DNA from: Pseudomonadota bacterium
GTDB taxonomy: Bacteria > Pseudomonadota > Alphaproteobacteria > CADEGL01
DNA length: 34,242 bases
NCBI GenBank assembly: GCA_027619995.1
Contig: JAQCGR010000006.1
Coordinates: 1 to 34,242 of the forward strand
Direction: 5' to 3'
Part shown: positions 11,222-18,497 of the stretch, in pieces
Layout: each line of letters begins with the position of its first letter
Position numbering within the stretch: position 1 is the stretch's first letter
The notes under the pieces: model-generated
Seen by the model: the letters and a program-made list of their open reading frames with translations, nothing else
What the model was told of the DNA's origin: nothing
Databases searched by the model: none
Made by a program: the position numbers and the translations under genes

Positions 11222-12235
11222 ATGAACGATCAATCGAGCAAATCTCGGGACCGCTTTGCCGCCTTCGCGCTGAGCGGCGCCGACGTTCTTCTGGAAACCG
11301 ACATGAACGGCCGCGTGCTGTTCTCCACCGGCGCAACGGGGTCCCTTATCGGCTATTCAGCGGAATTGATGACGGGACGGCTGCTCACCCAGATCATGGT
11401 CCCTGACGATGCCGACATGGTGCGCGAGGTCCTGGACCGGGTCGCAATCACCGGCCGGGTGACCGGCATGATCGTCAATGTCGCGCGGGTCGACGGCAAA
11501 CATTACCCGTTCTCTCTGTCCGGGGTGAGTGTCGTGGAGATGAAGGGCGCACTCCATTTCACCATGGCGCGGCTCAAGGGCCTGTCGGCCAAGATCGCGT
11601 TCGAGCCCGGAGTCGTCGATGCCCGCGTTTTCATGAATCTGGCGAACGACCTGATTGGGAGCGGCGCTACGGCCGGGGATTCGAACGCCCTGACCTTGAT
11701 GCAGTTCGACGCCCCCACCCTTTACAACCGCATGACTCCCGAGCAGCGCAAAGCCTTCGAGAACAGCCTGACCGGCCATCTCAGGGCCTGGTCCCTGGCC
11801 GGAGCCTCGATAACGCGTGTGGCGGACGGAAAATACGGCTTCATGCACGAAGACTCGCCGCATGTTCCGACAAAGACCACCGAGCGGATCGAGGCACTGT
11901 CGAAAGAGCACGACCCGACCGGCCAAGGCGTCCCCGTGCAGGCCCGCACCATCGACCTGAATCTGCCCGAAGCGTCCAGCGAGGTACGTCTGGCCGCGTT
12001 CGAAACGGTTTTCAAGCAATTCGAGACGGACGGGGTCAGCACCTTGGATCGGACGTCCTTGAGCGGGCTCGTCATGAAAGGCATCAAGCGGTTGCTGGGC
12101 GGTGGTGTCAAAAAATCCCAGGAAAGAATGTCGGTCGTCCCCCCCCGGAGGCAGACCGACGCCGGGAGTTCAGGCGGCGGGCCGGGTCGGCCCCCAAGCC
12201 ATTCAAAGCTCGAGCCTGCGCAACCGGGCGCTTGA
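11222..12235 (+). CDS. PAS-domain protein with a degenerate GGDEF-like region, no EAL domain
   Basis: This protein has 337 residues. Residues about 10-115 resemble a PAS sensor domain (ADVLLETDMNGRVLFSTGA, GYSAELMTGR, then paired strands). Residues about 120-290 look like a degenerate GGDEF domain: ALTLMQFD where the metal Asp strand lies, and GKYGFMHED where an active enzyme has GGDEF, so no cyclase activity is expected. Proteins of this build usually continue into an EAL phosphodiesterase domain. Here the protein ends after SGLVMKGIKRLL with a low-complexity Pro/Gly/Ser tail. A C8 tract at 12139-12146 begins the tail; beyond it another frame stays open to 12317. It may be an EAL-less descendant or carry a frameshift. 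No signal peptide or membrane segment is seen. Function unknown. Confidence 0.72.
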   Translation: MNDQSSKSRDRFAAFALSGADVLLETDMNGRVLFSTGATGSLIGYSAELMTGRLLTQIMVPDDADMVREVLDRVAITGRVTGMIVNVARVDGKHYPFSLSGVSVVEMKGALHFTMARLKGLSAKIAFEPGVVDARVFMNLANDLIGSGATAGDSNALTLMQFDAPTLYNRMTPEQRKAFENSLTGHLRAWSLAGASITRVADGKYGFMHEDSPHVPTKTTERIEALSKEHDPTGQGVPVQARTIDLNLPEASSEVRLAAFETVFKQFETDGVSTLDRTSLSGLVMKGIKRLLGGGVKKSQERMSVVPPRRQTDAGSSGGGPGRPPSHSKLEPAQPGA

Positions 12236-12310
12236 ACAACGCTCGACGCGCAAACAGGCGCTCGACAAGAACGCACCGGTATACGAGCGAAAGAAGAACG
12301 CGGAAAACGG

Positions 12311-12338
12311 CTACTGATTCCGGGCTACTGATTCCGGG
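12311..12338. repeat. Two-copy 14-bp tandem repeat
   Basis: CTACTGATTCCGGG occurs twice in direct succession (12311-12324 and 12325-12338). It lies in the gap between two convergent genes and contains the TGA that closes the alternative frame behind the PAS gene. It looks like a recent slippage duplication. Confidence 0.85.
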
Positions 12339-12367
12339 CGGTTCGACCTGGATCCCGTCGATACGGA

Positions 12368-12856
12368 TCAATCGCCGCAGAACCTGTCGATCATTTTTTC
12401 GATGGCCTGGACAAGGACGAGGATGTTGTCGTCCGGCTGGCCCAATTTCATCGCCTTGATGACCGATTCGATGGCGAAGATAAGCGCGCTCAACACGTCC
12501 TGCCGCGTCGCGGCATGCGCGGATCCGTGATGGTAGAGGCGGTGGACGGCCCTGACGACATGGGCCGCCTCCTTGCGTGAAAAGACTTCGAGCTGAACCA
12601 GAAGTGCGCTTGAGAACTTCGCAACGTAGTCGATCTCGCCGCTGGTGATCGACTCCCGGTTCTTCAGCACGTTGGTCAGCTGGATCTGCAGATTGCAGAG
12701 ATCCTCGAAAATAAGACCGATCGCCTTGGCTTCGACCGTCTCCAAGCCGCGATCATAGGCCCGAGCCATGTCGGCGAAGGTGAGGTTCTTGTCCCATTTC
12801 ACCTTCCGGCGAATCTCGTCGGGCGAGAGATAGACCTGATGCGCCCGGCCGCTCAT
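12368..12856 (-). CDS. Hypothetical helical protein coupled to a receiver-domain gene
   Basis: This 162-residue protein is not recognised. It appears all-helical and soluble, with no signal or membrane segment. Features: LSPDEIRRKVKWDKNLTFAD near the N-terminus, a central helix pair (IGLIFEDLCNLQIQLTNVL and SALLVQLEVFSRKEAAH), and a His-rich turn VHRLYHHGSAHA at about 104-115. Its ATG overlaps the stop of the upstream receiver protein as ATGA, so the two are translated together and probably act together. A phosphotransfer or phosphatase-like partner of the receiver is possible, but no HPt motif can be claimed. Codon use is like that of its neighbours. Confidence 0.8.
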   Translation of the reverse strand: MSGRAHQVYLSPDEIRRKVKWDKNLTFADMARAYDRGLETVEAKAIGLIFEDLCNLQIQLTNVLKNRESITSGEIDYVAKFSSALLVQLEVFSRKEAAHVVRAVHRLYHHGSAHAATRQDVLSALIFAIESVIKAMKLGQPDDNILVLVQAIEKMIDRFCGD

Positions 12857-13416
12857 ATCTTCTGCCCGATACTGTGCTGACGAGGCCCGCGACCGGCGCC
12901 GGAGCGCCGTTCCTCGCTGTCGAACTCGACTTTCTGGCGGCGGCGATCCGGCCCGAAATATTGTTCGAGCTCGACGAAGGCGGTGCGCTCAGTGGCCACC
13001 CGCGACAAGGCGGTATAGACCGAATAGACGGAGGCTGGCTTGGCGATCACCCCGTTTAGGCCGCTGTCGCGTGCACGTTCGACAAGGCCGCGCGTCGTCC
13101 GTGCCGTGAACATGATGATCGGCAGCATGCGATTCGTGCCGACCTCCCCCTCACGGATCAGCCTCGTCATTTCCAGGCCGTCAAAAGGTTCCATCTCGTG
13201 GTCGATGATCAGGATATCCGGCATCTGGATCTTGAACAGGTTCAGCATTTCGTCGGGCCGGGCGAAGAACTTGCACTGCCGTATGTTCATGCTGAACAGG
13301 ATGATCCGGTGGCTCGGGCGGTAGTTGTCGACATAGAAAATTCGCAGCCGAGACATGTCCCAGAGTCCCGTGCGGCTCTTCGGCGTTGCTGATTTTCTTT
13401 CGGCCGACATGATCAT
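12853..13416 (-). CDS. Receiver-domain (CheY-like) response regulator without a recognised output domain
   Basis: This protein has up to 187 residues. A receiver domain starts at about residue 22: RIFYVDNYRPSHRIIL (acidic residue in the first loop), phospho-acceptor Asp in DILIIDHEMEPFDGLEMTR, the Thr switch in IIMFTARTT, and the conserved Lys in GVIAKPAS. The C-terminal 40 residues are basic and polar (GPDRRRQK...EERRSGAGRG) with no DNA-binding fold. The YVDN in place of the usual DD pair and the long basic tail make it atypical. Possible starts are 13416, 13410 and 13356, none with a clear ribosome-binding site; 13356 (MSRLRIFYVDN) would give the usual receiver start. It lies 13 nt after a small membrane-protein gene and overlaps the next gene by 4 nt. 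No histidine kinase is nearby. Confidence 0.88.
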   Translation of the reverse strand: MIMSAERKSATPKSRTGLWDMSRLRIFYVDNYRPSHRIILFSMNIRQCKFFARPDEMLNLFKIQMPDILIIDHEMEPFDGLEMTRLIREGEVGTNRMLPIIMFTARTTRGLVERARDSGLNGVIAKPASVYSVYTALSRVATERTAFVELEQYFGPDRRRQKVEFDSEERRSGAGRGPRQHSIGQKI

Positions 13417-13429
13417 TTACGCGCGCGGC

Positions 13430-13759
13430 CTATTCCCAGCCGCGCCGACCGAGGGTCTCGGCGAATCCCATCAGTTCCAATGAGCCGAAGACGGCCAGGC
13501 CCCCGATCGTAAGAATGACGGCAGCCAGCAGCAGGATGCTCAGCAGCGTTTCGCAAGTCCGCCGCAGGTCGCCGATTCGCGAAGACGATCGGTGGGCGGC
13601 GCGGCCATTGGCAACCCATAGAAAATGTATCTCAAGGCTACCCAGACGAACGGACCGCCGCCGTAGGATAAACCGGGCTTTCGGCATCGCCGTGGGCGCA
13701 GAGATGCGCGCCGAGCCTTCCGTCACCAGCGAGGCCGGCATGGCCGCGGGGTGGTTCAT
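13430..13759 (-). CDS. Small predicted membrane protein upstream of the receiver gene
   Basis: This 109-residue protein has one clear membrane segment at about 72-94 (SILLLAAVILTIGGLAVFGS) after a basic, probably cytoplasmic N-terminal part (FILRRRSVR, DLRRTCET). No family is recognised. The ATG at 13759 has GGGAG at ideal spacing, better than the GTG one codon before, which argues for a real gene. Its stop is 13 nt before the receiver gene, so it would be the first gene of a three-gene unit. It might anchor or sense for that unit, but nothing in the sequence proves it. Being short, it could still be spurious. Confidence 0.6.
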   Translation of the reverse strand: MNHPAAMPASLVTEGSARISAPTAMPKARFILRRRSVRLGSLEIHFLWVANGRAAHRSSSRIGDLRRTCETLLSILLLAAVILTIGGLAVFGSLELMGFAETLGRRGWE

Positions 13760-13923
13760 CACATTCTCCCGTCTTTCACTCGGCGCCGATCGACGGCGCC
13801 CATAACGACGGGAAAGTTTCGATCAAAGCGCCTAACAAATGGTTATTCGAGAAGAGAGAATGCGTCGTCGCCGCAGCATCGACTATCCGCCCAAGCTTTC
13901 CGGCTAAGGCCCCGCGATAGAAC

Positions 13924-13960
13924 TTGACTTCGATACTCCAGCCAACATATCTGGAGTATC
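13924..13960 (+). promoter_or_regulatory. Promoter-like site overlapped by a perfect 10-bp inverted repeat
   Basis: GATACTCCAG (13932-13941) and CTGGAGTATC (13951-13960) form a perfect dyad with a 9-nt spacer. A good -35 (TTGACT, 13924-13929) precedes it, and a weak -10 (TATCTG, 13948-13953) lies 18 nt further on inside the dyad. A protein bound there would block the promoter. It points toward the rnk-like gene, which starts about 280 nt downstream, and backs onto the three-gene receiver unit. Confidence 0.5.
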
Positions 13961-14243
13961 ATGATGATCGTCCTGCCCACATTCGCCCGTCTCAGACGAT
14001 TGGGGTGCTTTGCCGCAGATGGCGGGCTCCCGAGCTAGCGCGGGATTCGCGACGGCCATCCTTCGGGCTCGGGGCAGTTCACACAGCCCATAGATCAACA
14101 TTCACCTGTCCGACGGCCTGTTTGCCGGTCGGGTGGGTTTGATCGCTTTCAGCGCCCCAAACAGAATTCCGCCTCGCGAAGATTCCACTCCGGATCGGCC
14201 TTTGGATCGATCCGCCAACCATTTCAACGAACAGGTGCATGCA
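13961..14243. other. Gene-free leader upstream of the rnk-like gene
   Basis: The approximately 480-nt stretch 13760-14243 holds the palindrome and promoter-like site near its middle. From 13961 to 14243 nothing further is supportable: short frames in it lack ribosome-binding sites and family resemblance. If transcription starts near 13960, the rnk-like mRNA has a leader of about 280 nt. Confidence 0.4.
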
Positions 14244-14666
14244 ATGACCGCAAATCAGACGCTGTCGCCCGTCATCCTGACGAACCAGGATCATGAGCGG
14301 CTTTCCGCATTCGTCGCCAGCCGACCCGGCCCACCGGCCGATTCCTCGGAGCTTCTGGAGATGGGTCTGAATCGAGCCAGGATCGTCGATCCGACCCAGA
14401 TTCCGCCCAATGTCGTCACCATGAACAGCCGGGTGATCGTTCGCGACGAAGGAAGCGGCAAGACGCAGATCTTCACGCTCGTCTATCCAGGCGAAGCGGA
14501 TATCTCGGTCGGCAAGCTTTCGGTTCTGACGCCGGCCGGCACGGCCCTGATCGGCCTGGCCCAGGGCGAGGTCGCGACTTGGGTGACCCGGGATGGTCAG
14601 ACCAAGAAATTGACTATGGTCGAAGTCCTGTATCAACCCGAGGCGGATGGACGATTCGACCTCTAG
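14244..14666 (+). CDS. rnk: Rnk-like nucleoside diphosphate kinase regulator (GreA/GreB C-terminal domain)
   Basis: This 140-residue cytoplasmic protein is built like Rnk: a short helical N-terminal part (about 1-50, with ILTNQDHERLSAFV typical of the family) and a GreA/GreB-type C-terminal domain with NVVTMNSRVIVRDEGSG, TLVYPGEADISVGKLSVLTP and the signature GTALIGLAQG. Rnk binds RNA polymerase and in E. coli affects nucleoside diphosphate kinase and alginate-related regulation. The short N-terminus lacks the long GreA coiled coil, so it is not a transcript-cleavage factor. The ATG at 14244 follows AGGTG. In-frame upstream codons to 14133 look noncoding. It is followed directly by a strong terminator and appears monocistronic. 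Confidence 0.9.
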   Translation: MTANQTLSPVILTNQDHERLSAFVASRPGPPADSSELLEMGLNRARIVDPTQIPPNVVTMNSRVIVRDEGSGKTQIFTLVYPGEADISVGKLSVLTPAGTALIGLAQGEVATWVTRDGQTKKLTMVEVLYQPEADGRFDL

Positions 14667-14672
14667 AAAACG

Positions 14673-14710
14673 ACACCCCACAGCCGGGATACCGGCTGTG
14701 GGGTGTTTCA
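14673..14710. terminator. Bidirectional terminator between rnk and homospermidine synthase
   Basis: A perfect 15-bp stem, ACACCCCACAGCCGG (14673-14687) with CCGGCTGTGGGGTGT (14692-14706), encloses a GATA loop. On the minus strand it is followed by CGTTTT, on the plus strand by a shorter TTCAT. It lies between two convergent genes and can serve both. Confidence 0.88.
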
Positions 14711-14738
14711 TAGGCGGTGCGGCGAAACGGACCGGCCG

Positions 14739-16229
14739 CTAGGACGAGACGCTGCGCCTCGGCTTGTAGGCAACGTCGCCTTGGCCAAGCACCGTGTCCT
14801 GCACCAGGACATTGGAGAACTGCCAAGGGTCATCGCGGTCGATATCCTCGGGAAACAGCGTTTCCTCACGGCCCGTGACCGGCGTCCAGTCGGTATAGAC
14901 GCCGACAACCGGACCAAGATAGGGCCGCTGCACATCCAGACAGCGCAGGAAGTCGATCTCGTCTGCCTCGACGATCCCCGCTTCAGGATTTTCCAACGCC
15001 CAGACCATGCCGGCCAGCACGGCGGAGGTCACCTGCAGGCCGGTCGCGTTCTGATAGGGCGCCAGCTTGCGGGTTTCCTCGATCGACAGTTGCGAGCCAT
15101 ACCAATAGGCATTGCGATCATGGCCGTAGAGCAGGACGCCCAGCTCGTCGATGCCGTCGACAATATCGGCCTCGTCCAGGATCGTGAAACTGTCCTGCGC
15201 CTTCCATTGCCGCCCGGCGAATTCGTGCAACGACAGGATCGCGTCGTCGCAAGGGTGGTAGGCGTAGTGGCAAGTCGGCCGGTAGACCGTCTTGCCCGCC
15301 CGCCGCAAGGTGAAGTAATCGGCGATCGAGATCGATTCGTTGTGGGTCACCAGGAAGCCGAGCTGTCCGCCCGCCGTCGGTGTCCAGGATCGCACGCGCG
15401 TTCCCGCGCCCGGCCGAGCCAGGTAGATCGCCGCGCCGCAGCCGCCCTCATGACGGTGACCCTCGAACGGCAGAGCCTTCTCATGCGTTCCCCAGCCGAG
15501 TTCGGCCGGCTGCAGCCCCTCGGAGACGAACCCCTCGACCGACCAGGTATTGACAAAGGTGCCGCGCGGCTTCGGGTTGCGCGCGCGCTGGGTATCGCGC
15601 TCGGCGATATGGACACCCTGCACGCCGACGCGCTGCATCAGCAGCGCCCAGTCCTCGCGATGCGAGGGGGTGTCGGCCTCGACACCCAGATCCGCCGCCA
15701 GGTTCAGCAGCGCCTGCTTGACGAGCCAGGAGACCATCCCGGGATTGGCGCCACAGCAATTCACTGCCGTCGGGCCGCCCGGCCGGCGGCGCCTCAGATT
15801 CAACACGCTTTCCCGCAAAGCGTAGTTCGAGCGCTGAGCGATTTCGAGCGACGGATCGGCGTAGTGACCCAGCCAAGGCTCCGCCACGGTATCGATGTAG
15901 AGCGCGCCAGCGTCCTTGCACAGCTCCATCATCGCCGTCGAAGACACATCGACCGAAAGATTGACCAGAAAGGCCTGTTCGTCGTCAACGTCGAGCAGCG
16001 GCATCAGCAGGTCGCGATGATTCTCGCGCGTGACGGCCGCCGTGACGAACGCGGCACCCATCGCTTCCACCATGTCCCGGTCCGAGTCGTTCGGGTCGAT
16101 CACGGTAATCCGTGCCGGGTCGCAGGCGATATGCCGCAGGATCAAGGGCAAGGCGCCACGGCCGATCGAGCCGAAGCCGAGGATGACGATGGGCCCGTCG
16201 AAACGGGCATGGATGGGCCAGTCAGTCAT
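14739..16229 (-). CDS. hss: Homospermidine synthase
   Basis: This 496-residue NAD-dependent enzyme makes sym-homospermidine from two putrescines (or putrescine plus spermidine) in the cytoplasm. It has an N-terminal Rossmann fold with GFGSIGRG (18-25) and VIDPNDSD after the second strand, followed by the family core: AVNCCGANPGMVSWLVK, THNESISIADYF, CHYAYHPCDDA and AYWYGSQLSIEE. The length is normal for the bacterial enzyme (about 475-500). It is the last gene after an ornithine decarboxylase, which supplies putrescine, and a GNAT gene. Homospermidine as a main polyamine is typical of alphaproteobacteria. The saccharopine dehydrogenase-like fold is the only alternative, and the Cys/Tyr motifs argue against it. 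Confidence 0.95.
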   Translation of the reverse strand: MTDWPIHARFDGPIVILGFGSIGRGALPLILRHIACDPARITVIDPNDSDRDMVEAMGAAFVTAAVTRENHRDLLMPLLDVDDEQAFLVNLSVDVSSTAMMELCKDAGALYIDTVAEPWLGHYADPSLEIAQRSNYALRESVLNLRRRRPGGPTAVNCCGANPGMVSWLVKQALLNLAADLGVEADTPSHREDWALLMQRVGVQGVHIAERDTQRARNPKPRGTFVNTWSVEGFVSEGLQPAELGWGTHEKALPFEGHRHEGGCGAAIYLARPGAGTRVRSWTPTAGGQLGFLVTHNESISIADYFTLRRAGKTVYRPTCHYAYHPCDDAILSLHEFAGRQWKAQDSFTILDEADIVDGIDELGVLLYGHDRNAYWYGSQLSIEETRKLAPYQNATGLQVTSAVLAGMVWALENPEAGIVEADEIDFLRCLDVQRPYLGPVVGVYTDWTPVTGREETLFPEDIDRDDPWQFSNVLVQDTVLGQGDVAYKPRRSVSS

Positions 16230-16262
16230 GGCTGGGTCTCCTTCGGTTATTAGTGTACGGCG

Positions 16263-16850
16263 CTAGCGCGCGCTGGCATGGGTCGGGTTCGAGTGTCGTT
16301 CCATAGGAAAGGACGAATGAAGGGCGGCGATTGCCGCAACGTCTGGCTGGCTTTCGACTGGACCGCTCGCGGATACGATGCCGCGGGCGCCAGTCAAGGA
16401 TCCCGACAACAGCTCAAGGCCGAGGAAACGCTCGAGCTCGACCGGGCCGGGCATGGCCAAGCCCTCGGTCAGGGACCGGCTGAAGCCGAAGCGCGTGTAA
16501 TACGGCGCGTCGCCGACCAGCAGGATCGCCCCATGGCCCAGGCGCTCCGCCTCGGCCAGGCCATGGCGCATCAGCAGCGCGCCCAGGCCCTGGCTCTGCC
16601 GTTCGGGCGTCACCGCGACCGGCCCGAGAAGCAAGGCCGGGCCGGCCGAGCCGGCCGTGACATGCCAGAGCCGCAGGGTTCCGATCAGGCTTTCGCCCTC
16701 GAGCAACGAAAAAGCCAGCCCTGACGCCGGATTCCGGTCGCGACGCAGCAGTTCGCAGGTCTTGCGATGCCGCGCGGGGCCGAAACAGCGGTCGAGCAGC
16801 GCTTCCCGGGCGGGCCGATGGGCCGGCGTCTCAGGCAGCGAGCGCGGCAT
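16263..16850 (-). CDS. GNAT-family N-acetyltransferase
   Basis: This 195-residue protein has a YhbS-like GNAT fold: GTLRLWHV strand, LLGPVAVTPERQSQGLGALLMRHGL (acetyl-CoA pyrophosphate loop QxxGxG), then ILLVGDAPYYTRFGFSR. The ATG at 16850 has GGGGAG at good spacing and overlaps the last 20 nt of the decarboxylase gene, so the two are cotranscribed. Its place between ornithine decarboxylase and homospermidine synthase suggests a polyamine or precursor substrate, for example acetylation that limits polyamine excess, but the sequence does not identify the acceptor. Frames upstream of 16850 lie inside the decarboxylase and are not part of it. Confidence 0.9.
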   Translation of the reverse strand: MPRSLPETPAHRPAREALLDRCFGPARHRKTCELLRRDRNPASGLAFSLLEGESLIGTLRLWHVTAGSAGPALLLGPVAVTPERQSQGLGALLMRHGLAEAERLGHGAILLVGDAPYYTRFGFSRSLTEGLAMPGPVELERFLGLELLSGSLTGARGIVSASGPVESQPDVAAIAALHSSFPMERHSNPTHASAR

Positions 16851-17994
16851 CGCTCTCCCCTCCCACGATATAGGTGGGCAGAGGGACGAAGCCGTTGAAG
16901 GCCACAGAGGCATAGGTCGAGGTATAGGCGCCCGTCGCCTCGATCAGCAGCTCGTCGCCGATCTGCAGCGACAAGGGCAACGCATAGGGTGTCTTCTCGT
17001 ACATCACATCGGCCGAATCGCAGGTCGGCCCGGCGATGACGCAAGGTGCCGTCTCGCCGCCGTCGCGCGGGGTGCGGATCGGATAGCGGATGGCCTCGTC
17101 CATCGTTTCGGCCAGGCCGCCGAATTTGCCGATGTCGAGATAGACCCAGCGCGCCTCGTCCTCGGCGGACTTGCGCGAGATCAGCACGACCTCGGTCTTG
17201 ATCACGCCGGCATCGCCGACCATGCCGCGACCGGGCTCGATGATCGTGGCGGGCAGGCGATTGCCGAAATGCCGGGTCATGGCGGCCTGAATCGCCTCGG
17301 CATAGGCCATGGTGGCCGGCACGTCCTTGATATACCGGGTCGGGAAACCGCCGCCGAGATTCAGCATCGACAGGTTGATGTTCTTGTCGCCCAGAGCCAC
17401 GAAGACTTTCTTCGCGTCGCCGACCGCCTTGTCCCAGGCCATCAGGTCGCATTGCTGCGAGCCGACATGGAAGGACAGGCCACAGGCATTCAGGCCCAGG
17501 CGATGGGCGCATTCCAGCACGTCGACCGCCATGTCGGTATGGCAGCCGAACTTGCGCGACAGCGGCCATTCGGCCCCTTCGCCATCCGTCAGGATGCGGC
17601 AGAAGACGCGCGCGCCGGGCGCCTGGCGGGCGATCTTCTCGACCTCCTCGACGCAATCGACGGCGTAGAGGCCCACGCCCAGGGCATGGGCGCGCGCGAT
17701 GTCGCGTTCTTTCTTGATCGTGTTGCCGTAAGAGATCCGGTCGGGCGTGGCGCCCGCCGCCAGGGCCATCTCGATTTCGGCCACGGAGGCCGTGTCGAAG
17801 CAGCAGCCGAGGGAGGCCAGCAGCGCCAGAATCTCCGGCGCGGGGTTCGCCTTGACGGCGTAATAGATGCCGGTCGCGGGAAAGGCCTCCGCGAGATGCT
17901 GAAAGTTCCGTCGCACGACGTCGAGGTCGACGACGAGGCAAGGCCCGTCCGGTCGCTCATTGGCGAGGAAATCGATGATGCGCTGGGTGGTCAT
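16831..17994 (-). CDS. Ornithine decarboxylase (PLP fold type III)
   Basis: This 387-residue cytoplasmic enzyme converts ornithine (possibly also lysine) to putrescine (cadaverine). It shows the alanine-racemase-like barrel of eukaryotic-type decarboxylases: PLP lysine K48 in YYAVKANP, HVGSQ at 176-180, NLGGGFP at 212-218, EPGR at 253-256, and the catalytic Cys325 in GPTCDSAD. The short length lacks the wing domain of E. coli SpeC, as usual for this fold. It heads an operon with the GNAT gene and homospermidine synthase, so its putrescine probably goes to homospermidine. Ornithine and lysine use cannot be told apart here. A structured leader upstream can hide its GGAG ribosome-binding site. 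Confidence 0.93.
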   Translation of the reverse strand: MTTQRIIDFLANERPDGPCLVVDLDVVRRNFQHLAEAFPATGIYYAVKANPAPEILALLASLGCCFDTASVAEIEMALAAGATPDRISYGNTIKKERDIARAHALGVGLYAVDCVEEVEKIARQAPGARVFCRILTDGEGAEWPLSRKFGCHTDMAVDVLECAHRLGLNACGLSFHVGSQQCDLMAWDKAVGDAKKVFVALGDKNINLSMLNLGGGFPTRYIKDVPATMAYAEAIQAAMTRHFGNRLPATIIEPGRGMVGDAGVIKTEVVLISRKSAEDEARWVYLDIGKFGGLAETMDEAIRYPIRTPRDGGETAPCVIAGPTCDSADVMYEKTPYALPLSLQIGDELLIEATGAYTSTYASVAFNGFVPLPTYIVGGESDAALAA

Positions 17995-18290
17995 GCGCCT
18001 GTCTCCCGTACAGAAAACCGCAATGCCGGTTTCGGTCGTACAGGGCTGCGCTACGGAGACGCAGGATCCCGCTCGGGGCCGATACGCGGCGTTACCGGGT
18101 TCTCCGCGCGAACGGGAACCCGAGGTTTCAGCCTTCAGATTGGAACGGGAAACCCGCTCCGCACGTGGGGCAATGAGGGTGTGCCTCTTCAGTGTCGCCG
18201 GTTTTTGGACAACCAGACTGAGACCAAAAAAGCCCGCACCGTCGTTGCTTTAAGACGCCAATCCCTGGAAAGGGATATTTGCCGGCGTCC
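17995..18290 (-). ncRNA. Structured leader of the ornithine decarboxylase operon, candidate speF-type RNA
   Basis: Hairpins seen (plus coordinates): 18001-18010 with 18052-18060 (nine pairs, one bulge), which buries the GGAG of the decarboxylase; inside it 18015-18020 with 18027-18032; a competing helix 18005-18011 with 18038-18045, which also covers part of the same site; 18096-18102 with 18116-18122 (seven pairs); 18124-18129 with 18149-18154; and a double stem 18254-18259/18284-18289 around 18261-18266/18271-18276. A speF leader RNA is known upstream of such decarboxylase genes in alphaproteobacteria. The position fits, but identity with that family was not verified. Mutually exclusive helices over the ribosome-binding site suggest translational control, perhaps by polyamines or ornithine. 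Confidence 0.55.
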
Positions 18291-18497
18291 ACGGGCACGT
18301 GCGAATTAGGGCAATCGTTACGTAGGGCTTTTGCGAGTCGCGATCAAGAGAAAAATGGATAGATTCCGAACAAATTTTGAGCCGCCGGCCCGCCGTCGAG
18401 CTGACGCAATGCTTCGGTGGATTGAGGCGGCATACAAGGGTCGACGAAAGGGGTGACCAGAGGAAACGCCCCGGCTGGGCCGGTACCCCAGTTATCC
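18291..18497. other. Gene-free region between tamB and the decarboxylase leader
   Basis: About 200 nt without a plausible gene. It probably holds the decarboxylase promoter, but no clear pair of boxes stands out. A small GC hairpin (CCGGC 18471-18475 with GCCGG 18479-18483) lies just after the tamB stop and on the minus strand is followed by GGCGTTT, a weak terminator candidate. Confidence 0.35.

Noticed and set aside
13904-14142. Short frames on both strands around the palindrome before the rnk-like gene
   Set aside because: They begin with weak starts, lack ribosome-binding sites and contain the promoter and dyad.
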